NCBI GenBank assembly: GCA_003152165.1
Contig: PLZO01000087.1
Location: 1 to 43,018, forward strand
Source: Chloroflexota bacterium
Lineage (GTDB): Bacteria; Chloroflexota; Limnocylindria; Limnocylindrales; CSP1-4
Length of the DNA: 43,018 bases
Reading direction: 5' to 3'
Shown: one piece after another, positions 32,652-43,018 of the stretch
Layout: each line of letters begins with the position of its first letter
How positions within the stretch are numbered: the stretch's first letter is position 1
Notes under the pieces: model-generated
Database searches by the model: none
What the model was told of the DNA's origin: nothing
Seen by the model: the letters and a program-made list of their open reading frames with translations, nothing else
Position numbers and translations under genes: made by a program

Positions 32652-33623
32652 CACCGCGACGAAGAGCAAGTAGGCGACGATGATCGCCGAGCCGCTTCGA
32701 CGGTTCAGCCCCTTGGCCTGCAGGGCCAGGGCGACGGCCAATGCCGTGAGCCCGAGGTAGAACAACGCCACGAAGCCCGCGTCCTGGGAGGGAGCGCCGA
32801 GGCCCAGGATCGCGGCCGGGATCGTCAGCCCGACAATCACGTTGATCGCGTTACTGTTGAAAGCCGTGCTCAGCATCGCGGCGCCCCGACCCTTCGACGC
32901 GAGGTAGATCGCGGCTACGGCATTGGGCAGGCTGGTCACAGCGGCGAGGATCACGCCGCCGATCAGGATCGGGGCCAACCCGGCCGCGGAGCCGAGGCTC
33001 GAGCCCGTCTCCTCCATCACCACGCTCGCGCCAACGACGGTCACGAGCGCAACGGCGACGAGCACGCCATCCCGCCAGTCCCCACGCTGGGGCCGGATCG
33101 CGATCGCCAGCTCGGACTCTTCCTCGTCGAGCGCCCGGGCCAGCCAGCCCGACAGTCGTCCAGGCAGGCTCAGTATCGGGCGCACGGTCGGCCGCAACGC
33201 GCTGTATGCCACGTACGGCAGGAAGGCCAGCAGGCCGAGGACCAGGCCCAGGCCGGGGCCGATCGCGCCGGCGACCACCGCGACCGCGATCAGCGCGAGC
33301 AGGATCGCCAGGGCGCCTTCGAGGATGATCGACCGTCGATGGAGCCCGATCCGCCCGGCGATCAGCGTGCTGAGCCCGAGCAGCGCAGCCAGGTTGAAGA
33401 CGTTCGAGCCGAGCGTGACTCCGATCCCGATCGTGCCGTGTCCGCCCGAGATCGCAGTGATCGACGAGGTGATCTCGGGCCCGTCCGCGGCCAGCGCGGC
33501 AGCGAGTCCGAGGAGCGCCTCGGATGCGCCGACTCGCTCCCCGACCCGTTCGAGCCGCGCGACGAGCACGACGCTGCCGGTGAGGCTGACAGCCGCGCTG
33601 AGCAGGAAGATCACGATCTGCAC
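32637..33623 (-). CDS. CaCA-family cation (Na+/Ca2+-type) exchanger
   Basis: About 328 residues from GTG 33623 (V-Q-I-V-I-F-L-L). Ten to eleven membrane helices with two alpha repeats in opposite orientation: the first is LLGLAAALAADGPEITSSIT and GTIGIGVTLGSNVFNLAALL, the second is IGGVILAAVTSLPNAVAAIY with MLSTAFNSNAINVIVGL. The acidic Glu in the first repeat is present, but the second repeat has Ser-Leu-Pro-Asn instead of the usual acidic TSLPE, suggesting altered ion selectivity. A cytoplasmic acidic segment (DEEESELAIA) lies mid-protein. Solitary gene, convergent with the J-domain gene. Confidence 0.87.
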   Translation of the reverse strand: MQIVIFLLSAAVSLTGSVVLVARLERVGERVGASEALLGLAAALAADGPEITSSITAISGGHGTIGIGVTLGSNVFNLAALLGLSTLIAGRIGLHRRSIILEGALAILLALIAVAVVAGAIGPGLGLVLGLLAFLPYVAYSALRPTVRPILSLPGRLSGWLARALDEEESELAIAIRPQRGDWRDGVLVAVALVTVVGASVVMEETGSSLGSAAGLAPILIGGVILAAVTSLPNAVAAIYLASKGRGAAMLSTAFNSNAINVIVGLTIPAAILGLGAPSQDAGFVALFYLGLTALAVALALQAKGLNRRSGSAIIVAYLLFVAVLVTS

Positions 33624-33709
33624 AGGCCATTCTGTGCGCGCCGGGCCGGCCCTGGGAGGAGCTGCGGGCACCCTCCGGGCTCGAGGTCAGCCGGGAATCG
33701 GGCGCCGAA

Positions 33710-34870
33710 TCACCACTCCGCCCGGGATTGCCGGATGTTGATGCTCTGGAGAATCCCCAATCCGATCGCCAGGCTGATCAATGAGGCTCCGCCACGGGTG
33801 ATGAACGGCAGTGGGATCCCGGTGATCGGCAGAAGCCCGATCACCATCCCCACGTTGACGATCAGCTGGAACAGCAGCATCGAGCCGATCCCCGCCGCGA
33901 AGATCGTGCCGAACCGGTCCTGCGATCGGTAACCGGACATCAGCACGCGCCAGAGCAGGACGACGAATAGGACGAAGACGAGCGCGGCGCCGATGAAGCC
34001 AAGCTCCTCGGCCAGTCGGGCGAACGCAAAGTCGGTGTCACCCACTGGCAGGAAGGCGAGGGCGTCCTGGGTGCCATTCGTAAGGCCCTTGCCGAACAGG
34101 CCACCCGAGCCAACGGCGATCTGCGACTGGAGGAGCTGGTAGCCCGAGCCCTGCGGGTCGCCGGCCGGGTTGAGGAAGCTCAACAGGCGCTGCTTCTGGT
34201 AGTCGCGCAGGATGTAGGTCCAGGCAATAGGGATGAGCGCGATCACGAGCCCCGCCAGCGCGCCGAGCCATTTCATGCTGGCCCCCGACAGGAAGAGCAT
34301 CCCGGCCAGGATCCCAGCCAGGACCAGCGACGTCCCCAGGTCCGGCTGGAGCATCACCAAGACCCATGTCGGGATCATCAGGATACAGGCGCCCAGGATC
34401 ACCCGGAGGGAGCCGAGCCGATCGTGGCGCTCGGCCAGGTAGTTGGCCAGGACCACGATCATCAGGATCTTGGCGAGCTCGCTGAACTGGAACTGGAGCG
34501 GCCCGATCGCGATCCAGCGAGCGGCGCCGCCGATGCCGGTGCCAACCACCAGGCTCAGCCCGAGCAGGCCGAGGTTCACGAAGTAGATCGGCCAGGCAAA
34601 CGTTTTGAGCCACTTGTAGTCGAAGACCGTCGCGGCGATGAAGACGATGGCGGCGATCCCGGACCACAGCAACCCGCGCAGGAAGTTCGAGCTCGGATCG
34701 AGCGGATTCGCCCCGGTCACGACGGTGCTGCTGTACGACATCGCCAGGCCCAGCCCGGCCAGGAGCAGGGCATAGATCGTCAGCTGGAGGTCGTAGGCGC
34801 GCCAGTAAGCCCCGACTGACCCGCTCGCCCAGTCCTGGACCTTGGCCGGCTCAGCCTTGAGCACGCCCAT
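33710..34870 (-). CDS. rodA: Rod-shape peptidoglycan polymerase RodA (SEDS family)
   Basis: 386 residues, about ten helices. Polymerises lipid II for lateral wall growth together with PBP2. Landmarks: MSYSSTVVTGANPL, GGAARWIAIGPLQFQFSELA, MLQPDLGTSLVLA with the catalytic Asp, GSGYQLLQSQIAVGSGGLFG, FLPVGDTDFAFARLAEELGF (the expected H-to-D variant loop region) and ITGIPLPFITRGGASL. Starts ATG 34870, 48 bases after mrdA, in the mreD-mrdA-rodA operon. RodA rather than FtsW or SpoVE because PBP2 and mreD accompany it. Confidence 0.95.
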   Translation of the reverse strand: MGVLKAEPAKVQDWASGSVGAYWRAYDLQLTIYALLLAGLGLAMSYSSTVVTGANPLDPSSNFLRGLLWSGIAAIVFIAATVFDYKWLKTFAWPIYFVNLGLLGLSLVVGTGIGGAARWIAIGPLQFQFSELAKILMIVVLANYLAERHDRLGSLRVILGACILMIPTWVLVMLQPDLGTSLVLAGILAGMLFLSGASMKWLGALAGLVIALIPIAWTYILRDYQKQRLLSFLNPAGDPQGSGYQLLQSQIAVGSGGLFGKGLTNGTQDALAFLPVGDTDFAFARLAEELGFIGAALVFVLFVVLLWRVLMSGYRSQDRFGTIFAAGIGSMLLFQLIVNVGMVIGLLPITGIPLPFITRGGASLISLAIGLGILQSINIRQSRAEW

Positions 34871-34918
34871 CAGCGGCGGCCGCCGGTCACGCGTCGGGCC
34901 TCGGCGGGCGACCGGCCA

Positions 34919-36817
34919 TCAATTGCCACCACGGTAGAAGTTGCCAATCTGCATCAGGTTGAACAGGCGCAGGTCGTGCTTGATGCCAAAGTGGATCTGG
35001 AGGAAGTACTTGATCATCTCGGTTGCCGAGTTCCCGACGGTGTTGGCGTCCTCGTTGAAGCCGACCACGGCGAGCTGCGAATCGGGCTTGGAAACGTCGC
35101 CGTGGAGCGGCACGAAGGCGACGAACCAGTTGTGGTAGGGCAGGAGGCCCTTGGCGTCACGCACGCCGAATTCGGCCGTGCCGGTCTTGCCGGCCACCAC
35201 GAACGGCTCGTTGACCAGGTTGTAAGTGTGCTGGCTGGTGACCACCTGGCGGGCGGCCACGCGCATCGTCGTCAAGACACTGGCCGGTACCGCGATCTTG
35301 TGCAGGACGATCGGGGTGAACGGCCGGACGATATTGCCGTCGGGCCCGGTGATCTCGCGCACGACCTGGGGCTGGTAGAGCGTGCCGCCGTTGGCGAGTG
35401 CCGCGTAGGCGTTGAGGAGCTGGAGCGGGGTGGAGGTGTCAAAGCCCTGGCCGATTCCCGCCTGGACGAGCTCACCGGGCAGGATCGCCTGGCCGAAGGT
35501 GGCCTGCTTCCACTGGTCGTCGGGGACGATCCCGGCCACTTCGCCGGGAAGGTCGATTTTGGTCGGCGCACCGAACCCGAACTGGTGGGCCCAGTAGGCC
35601 AGTCGCTGGATTCCGAGCATCTCGGCAACCTGGTAGAAGAAGGTGTCGCTAGAGTCGGCAAAGCCACCCAGGATGTTGAGCGGGCCGAAGCCCATCTTGT
35701 TCCAGTCCCAGAACCTGTCCGCCCCGATCTGGATATAGGGATGGGTCTGGATGAGGGTGGTCGGGGTCAGTTTCTTGTCGGTCAGCGCGCCCGAGCCGGT
35801 GACCAGCTTGTACGTGGAGCCTTCCGGGAACTGCAGGCTGATCGCATGGTTGAGAAGAGGCTTGTCGGGGTTCTTCAGGAGCGCCTGAAATTGGGCATTG
35901 GTGATCCCCTGGGCGAAATCGTTGTCGTTGTACGTGGGCGTGCTGACCATCGCCAGGATCTCGCCGGTCTGCGGATTCATCGCGATGAGGACCGCCGACT
36001 TCAGCTTGGCCGCCTTCATCGCCCAGGCGACGGCGGTCTGGGCCTGCTGCTGCATCTTCGTATCGATCGTCAGCGTCAACGAATCCCCGGCGACCGGCTG
36101 GCGATCGGTCGAGAGGACCTGGATCTGCCGGCCGGTGGCATCGCGCTGGATCGTCTCCGTGCCGTAGGTGCCGCGGAGCTGGGTCTCGTACTGCTCCTCC
36201 ACGCCGGCTAGCCCGATGAGGTCGTCAGGCTGGTAACCCAGGGGCGTGAGCTGCTTCAGCGTGGCAGCATCGATCGCTCCGGTGTAGCCGAGCACCTCGC
36301 TCATGAGCGGCCCGTTGGTGTAATGGCGCAGAGCATCGACCGAGACCTCCACGCCGGGCAGGTCGAGATGCTCCTCGGCGATCAGGTTGGCCGTGGCGAC
36401 CGGCACGGCCTGGGCGATCCGGACGAGGTCGAAGGTCGAGCCGGGGTTGCCGTCGATCGCGGCGTTGATGTCGGCCGGATCCATCTTCAACAGCGAGGCC
36501 AGCTGGGCAACGACGGTAGCCCGCTGCGAGAACGGCAGGTCCGACGGCCGGATCTCCACCGTGTAGCTCGGAAGGTTGGCCACGAGGAGGAGCCCGTTGC
36601 GGTCGTAGATCAGGCCGCGGGTGGAGGGGATCGCCTGCTGGAACGTGCTGTTGCTGGTGGCCAGTTGCTGGTAGGTCTGGCCGCTGACCAGCTGGAGGTA
36701 GACCATCCGGGCAGTCAGCCCGCCGATCGCTAGGAGGGCGGCGATCCCGAAGGCAATGAACCGGATGAGCTGGCGCTCGCGCCCGGGCCGCTCATCGACA
36801 AGGCCGGCGGCTACCAC
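34919..36817 (-). CDS. mrdA: Penicillin-binding protein 2 (elongasome transpeptidase)
   Basis: 632 residues, one N-terminal membrane anchor (19-41) and a dimerisation domain with TRGLIYDRNGLLL. The transpeptidase domain has the active-site Ser334 in EGSTYKLVTG, the second motif SSD at 388-390, and the third motif AGKTGTAEFG at 542-550. Substrate-loop landmarks GYTGAIDA and LAGVEEQYETQLRGTYG are typical of PBP2 rather than PBP3. GTG start overlapping the mreD stop by seven bases. Partner of RodA, encoded next. Beta-lactam (mecillinam-type) target by family. Confidence 0.95.
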   Translation of the reverse strand: MVAAGLVDERPGRERQLIRFIAFGIAALLAIGGLTARMVYLQLVSGQTYQQLATSNSTFQQAIPSTRGLIYDRNGLLLVANLPSYTVEIRPSDLPFSQRATVVAQLASLLKMDPADINAAIDGNPGSTFDLVRIAQAVPVATANLIAEEHLDLPGVEVSVDALRHYTNGPLMSEVLGYTGAIDAATLKQLTPLGYQPDDLIGLAGVEEQYETQLRGTYGTETIQRDATGRQIQVLSTDRQPVAGDSLTLTIDTKMQQQAQTAVAWAMKAAKLKSAVLIAMNPQTGEILAMVSTPTYNDNDFAQGITNAQFQALLKNPDKPLLNHAISLQFPEGSTYKLVTGSGALTDKKLTPTTLIQTHPYIQIGADRFWDWNKMGFGPLNILGGFADSSDTFFYQVAEMLGIQRLAYWAHQFGFGAPTKIDLPGEVAGIVPDDQWKQATFGQAILPGELVQAGIGQGFDTSTPLQLLNAYAALANGGTLYQPQVVREITGPDGNIVRPFTPIVLHKIAVPASVLTTMRVAARQVVTSQHTYNLVNEPFVVAGKTGTAEFGVRDAKGLLPYHNWFVAFVPLHGDVSKPDSQLAVVGFNEDANTVGNSATEMIKYFLQIHFGIKHDLRLFNLMQIGNFYRGGN

Positions 36818-37311
36818 GCGACCCGCTCGCGCTCGGCGAAACGCTTGTGGAGGGCGACCGCGGCCGGCGCCAGGACCACCGCAATTGCCGCGGAGTAGAG
36901 CGCACCAGGCAGGATGAGCTGGATTGGATCACCCACCTCGAGCTTGCCCCGGAGCGCCGTATACATCCCCAGGAACAGCAGGTCCGTCACGAAACTCAGG
37001 ACGAAGGTCGCGCCGATCGCTGTGACGATCCGGCCGCGCGGGATCAGCCGGGCGATCAGCGCGGCAATGCCGGTCGAGACGAGCAGCGTGAAGGCCGTCA
37101 GGCCGATTGGTCGCGGGGTTAGGAGATCGATCATCAGACCGCCAACGAATGCGAGCGTGATCCCACCTTCAGTGCTCCACGTAAACGTGGCGATGACGGC
37201 GACCACGAGGAGAAGATCCGGATAGGCCCCGTTGATACCGAGGTACTGGACGATGGTCAGCTGCAGGACCGCAGCCACCACGGCGACTACCGCGGCGAGT
37301 GGCAGACTCAT
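36811..37311 (-). CDS. mreD: Rod shape-determining protein MreD
   Basis: 166 residues from ATG 37311; the longer frame upstream contains a promoter and is not used. Five membrane helices with GINGAYPDLLLVVAVIATF, EGGITLAFVGGLMIDLLTPR and PIGLTAFTLLVSTGIAALI. First gene of the operon. MreB and MreC, which normally precede it, are not present: the preceding 430 bases are the control region shared with parA. They may be elsewhere in the genome. Confidence 0.87.
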   Translation of the reverse strand: MSLPLAAVVAVVAAVLQLTIVQYLGINGAYPDLLLVVAVIATFTWSTEGGITLAFVGGLMIDLLTPRPIGLTAFTLLVSTGIAALIARLIPRGRIVTAIGATFVLSFVTDLLFLGMYTALRGKLEVGDPIQLILPGALYSAAIAVVLAPAAVALHKRFAERERVAW

Positions 37312-37394
37312 CTGGCGCGATCCTCGGCGAGGTGTCTGGCCCCTTGCCGGTGATCGGACGAGGCGACGATCGAGGTGACGGCTCCGGCCCGACC

Positions 37395-37424
37395 AGTATA
37401 CCGACCGACTCTGAATCCGGGCAA
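37395..37424 (-). promoter_or_regulatory. Sigma-70-type promoter of the mreD-mrdA-rodA operon
   Basis: TTGCCC (37419-37424) and TATACT (37395-37400) with an 18-base spacer on the minus strand. The expected start near 37388 gives a leader of about 77 bases. Confidence 0.55.
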
Positions 37425-37553
37425 TCGTGCTTCCGCCCGCCGGGCCGTGCCAGCCTTGCCGGCCGTGGTCTCGCCTGACGGCCACGCCATGATCGGCAAC
37501 GCCCGCCTCTCGAGGTAACGAGGGCCTGTGCAGTAGCGTATTCGTCCGCGAAC

Positions 37554-37569
37554 CGTTCCACGTGAAACA
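37554..37569. promoter_or_regulatory. parS: parS centromere site
   Basis: CGTTCCACGTGAAACA differs from the bacterial parS consensus TGTTNCACGTGAAACA only in its first two bases' alignment (one mismatch) and keeps the core CCACGTGAAAC. ParB loads here and spreads as a CTP-gated clamp. It stands 178 bases before parA, in the divergent region, the classical location for chromosomal parABS and usually near the replication origin. Confidence 0.85.
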
Positions 37570-37746
37570 TCACGACGGACCGGCTTGACAACGAGCCAGG
37601 CAAGCGGTGAAGCGGATGATCTTGCCGCGAGGGAGAAGGACGCCGCCTGGGCCCTGGGATCTGCGGCGCCCGCTCAGGAAGGAGGCTCGAAGGGTCCCGC
37701 TTTGGTAGAATGGAGACGCGTGAATGACATCGGTCCGGGGTACTGA

Positions 37747-38636
37747 GTGGGCCAGACAATCGCCTGCGCCAACCAGAAGGGCGGCGTCGGAAAGACGACG
37801 ACGGTGGTGAACCTCGCCACTGATCTCGCTCTCGCCGGAGACCGGATCCTCGTCATCGATCTGGATCCTCAGGGTAACGCCACGAGTGGGCTGGGTGTCG
37901 ACCGGCGAACGGTCAGCCGCTCGATTTACGACGTCCTGGTGGATGGAGCCAGCATCGCCGATGCTGTGATTCCAATCGCGAGTACCGGAGTTGAGCTCAT
38001 TCCGTCGGCACCGGCACTGGCCGGAGCAGAAGTTGAGCTCGCCGCGATGAACAGTCGGGAGCGCCGCCTGGCTCGGGCGATTGGCCCGCTCGCCGACACC
38101 TACAACCTCATCCTGATCGACTGCGCACCATCGCTCGGGCTCCTCACGGTGAACGCGCTTACGGCTGCGGACTCGGTCCTCATTCCCCTCCAGTGCGAGT
38201 ACTACGCCCTCGAGGGGCTCGGCCAGCTCATCGGAACCATCCATCTCGTTCGCGACCACCTCAACCCGCGGCTCACGATCCAGGGAGTGCTCCTGACGAT
38301 GTACGACGCTCGGACGAACCTTTCCGCGGAGGTCCGCGCCGAGGTTCGCCGCCACCTTGGGCCGGCGGTCTACGACACCCTGATCCCGCGCAGCGTCCGC
38401 CTGTCCGAGGCACCCAGCCATGGCTTGCCGATCGCGCTCTACCAGGCCGACTCGAAGGGCGCCCGGGCCTATGGCGCGTTTTCGCGCGAGTTTCGCGCCC
38501 GGCTGTGGGCGGTCGATCCGGCCGCCACGCCCGACTCGAAGCCGGCCCGTGAGCCGATCCCGGTGATGACCAGTAGCGGAGCCGGCACGCCGCCCCACCC
38601 GACCAAGGCGCCGGCCACCCAGCCGGCAGGTGTCCA

Positions 38637-38640
<4 letters not shown>
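37747..38640 (+). CDS. parA: Chromosome-partitioning ATPase ParA (Soj)
   Basis: 297 residues, GTG start (V-G-Q-T-I-A-C). Deviant Walker A ANQKGGVGKTTTVVNLA, A' motif VIDLDPQGNATSGLG, and Walker B-like LILIDCAPSLGLLTVNAL. The ATP-driven ParA gradient moves ParB-parS complexes to the cell poles. Short N-terminus without HTH, hence chromosomal type. A possible -10 TAGAAT lies at 37706-37711, with no good -35. Its stop overlaps the parB start by four bases. Confidence 0.95.
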
Positions 38641-41989
<3,349 letters not shown>

Positions 41990-41993
<4 letters not shown>

Positions 41994-42928
41994 CCAGCGG
42001 CTCAGCGATCACGGCGCGGGCCATTGCCTTCGTCGCAGCGAAGACGCCCGAGGCCGAGCGACTGGGCGGGCGGCTGGCGGAGCTCACGGCCGATCCCGAC
42101 GGGTTCAGCCGCGCGCTTTCGGGTGGCTTCGCAGGGTTGGCCGACCCGGAGTATCGCGAGGGTGAGCGCCGGATCGCGCCCGGTCTTGGGCCCACCTTCG
42201 GCGTGCGCTGGCCCTTGAATGCAGCCGTCGATCGAGGCTTCCGTCAGGCAACCCGGGGTGAGCGGCCAGCAGGCTACCTGGAGCTGTCCGAGCGGCTTTT
42301 TGCCCAGGCCGAGCTCGAGCCGCGCTGGTTCGCCTTCGAGCTCCTAGATCGACTCCTGCCGGTTGATCCGGAGCGGGCCTGGCAGCTCCTTCGGCGGGCG
42401 GCTCGGGAGGCCGCCGACTGGATCACGGTCGACGCACTTGCCCACCCCTATGGCCGGGGCATCCTGCTTGAGCCGTATCGCTGGGCCGAGCTCGAGCAGC
42501 TCGTCTACTCCCGGTCTCCTTGGGAGCGGCGGCTGATTGGCTCCACGATCGCAACGACGCCGTTCATCGACCGGCGGCTCGGTCGCGAGCGTCAGATCGC
42601 GGTCCACGGACTCGGGCTGATCGGTAGCCTGCTCGGCGACGCAGAGCCAAACGTGCAGAAGGCCCTGGCCTGGGCACTCCGTTCGCTGACCCTCGTCGAT
42701 CCGGAGCCCGTGCTCGCCTTCGTCGAGCGTGAGTCAGCGCGAGCCGCGGCGACGAACGACGGCCACCGAGCGTGGGTCCTGCGGGACGTGCTCGTCAAGC
42801 TGCCGGCAGCGCGAGCGTCAGCCATCAAGGCCCAGCTCGGCCTGATCCGCCGGCGTGCCGACGCTCCGGCTACGTCCGAAGCCGCGGCGCTCGGTGCCCT
42901 GGCACCCGCCGCCGCTACGCCAGTTTGA
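41990..42928 (+). CDS. AlkD-like DNA-glycosylase/HEAT-repeat protein
   Basis: 312 residues from GTG 41990. Alpha-helical repeats throughout, with WFAFELLDRLLPVDPERAW, WITVDALAHPYGRGIL and the closing segment NVQKALAWALRSLTLVDPE, which matches the VQKAI.WALRE motif of AlkD/AlkC DNA-alkylation-repair proteins. The Trp and Asp of the lesion-binding face are plausible (W-x-x-V-D in DWITVDALA). C-terminus is Ala-rich and disordered. Placement between gyrB and gyrA suggests a DNA-linked role; removal of N7- or N3-alkylpurines is the family activity. Confidence 0.72.
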
Positions 42929-42950
42929 GCCGCCCAGGAGATCCTGAACC

Positions 42951-43018
42951 GTGACCGACGACATCGGCGACATTCGCTCGATCCGCATCGAGGACGAGAT
43001 GCGGGTGAGCTACCTCGA
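42951..43018 (+). CDS. gyrA: DNA gyrase subunit A, start only
   Basis: The first 22 codons, from GTG 42951 with AGGAG ten bases upstream: V-T-D-D-I-G-D-I then RSIRIEDEMRVSYL, which matches the start of GyrA (I..I.IE.EM..SYLDYAMSVI). The rest lies beyond the window. Two genes separate it from gyrB. Confidence 0.85.
   Translation, partial: MTDDIGDIRSIRIEDEMRVSYL

Noticed and set aside
37312-37553. Replication origin (oriC)
   Set aside because: The parS and gene context are suggestive, but I found no DnaA-box cluster or AT-rich unwinding stretch.

Overview
The window is a GC-rich bacterial chromosome segment with frequent GTG and TTG starts and many 1-4 base gene overlaps (ATGA/GTGA). Gene content (PBP2/RodA wall machinery, DUF2344 protein, DUF1385 protein, many short membrane proteins, PadR regulators) and the order rplU-rpmA-rpmE-DUF1385-prfA-prmC-tsaC-glyA-wecA-atp fit a Gram-positive-like lineage. 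My best guess is Chloroflexota (a Limnocylindria/Ellin6529-type soil or freshwater group), with Actinobacteriota as the alternative. This is inference from gene style, not a phylogeny.

Layout. 1-6.1 kb (minus strand): the start of the ATP synthase operon (atpB, cut by the window edge, and an AtpZ/AtpI-like gene), preceded by two surface-type genes (a secreted Ig/cadherin-like repeat protein and a proline-stalk/PKD membrane protein) and a WecA/TagO-type lipid-carrier glycosyltransferase. 6.1-14.5 kb (minus): glyA, then a translation operon running rplU, rpmA, rpmE, a DUF1385 membrane protein, prfA, prmC, a Cof-type HAD phosphatase and tsaC. A small plus-strand HTH gene sits between tsaC and glyA. 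14.5-16.5 kb: a predicted nuclease-NACHT NTPase of antiphage type, broken by two compensating frameshifts.

16.5-25.1 kb is accessory and partly decayed. It holds two paralogous PadR-regulator/membrane-protein modules, each with a readable promoter and a palindrome over the predicted transcription start, a glycine-zipper protein, a 25-residue membrane peptide, a type IB topoisomerase, an overlapping nucleotidyltransferase/EEP-hydrolase pair, a VOC protein, and fossils of an NRAMP transporter, an IS630-type transposase and probably a TetR regulator.

25.1-33.6 kb: a GGDEF protein with a helical-toroid-like N-terminus, rhodanese and DinB-like genes, an M20 amidohydrolase, a double-SIS protein overlapping a DUF2344 protein, a J-domain protein and a CaCA-type cation exchanger. 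33.7-37.3 kb (minus): the elongation cell-wall operon mreD-mrdA-rodA with its promoter. 37.5-43.0 kb (plus): a parS site, then parA-parB-gyrB-thioesterase-AlkD-like-gyrA, nearly all overlapping, so chromosome partition and supercoiling genes appear to be co-expressed.

The best candidates for something unusual are the frameshifted nuclease-NACHT gene, the twin PadR modules, the toroid-GGDEF protein, the nucleotidyltransferase/EEP pair, and the two extra genes between gyrB and gyrA. I saw no CRISPR array, no rRNA and no convincing tRNA.
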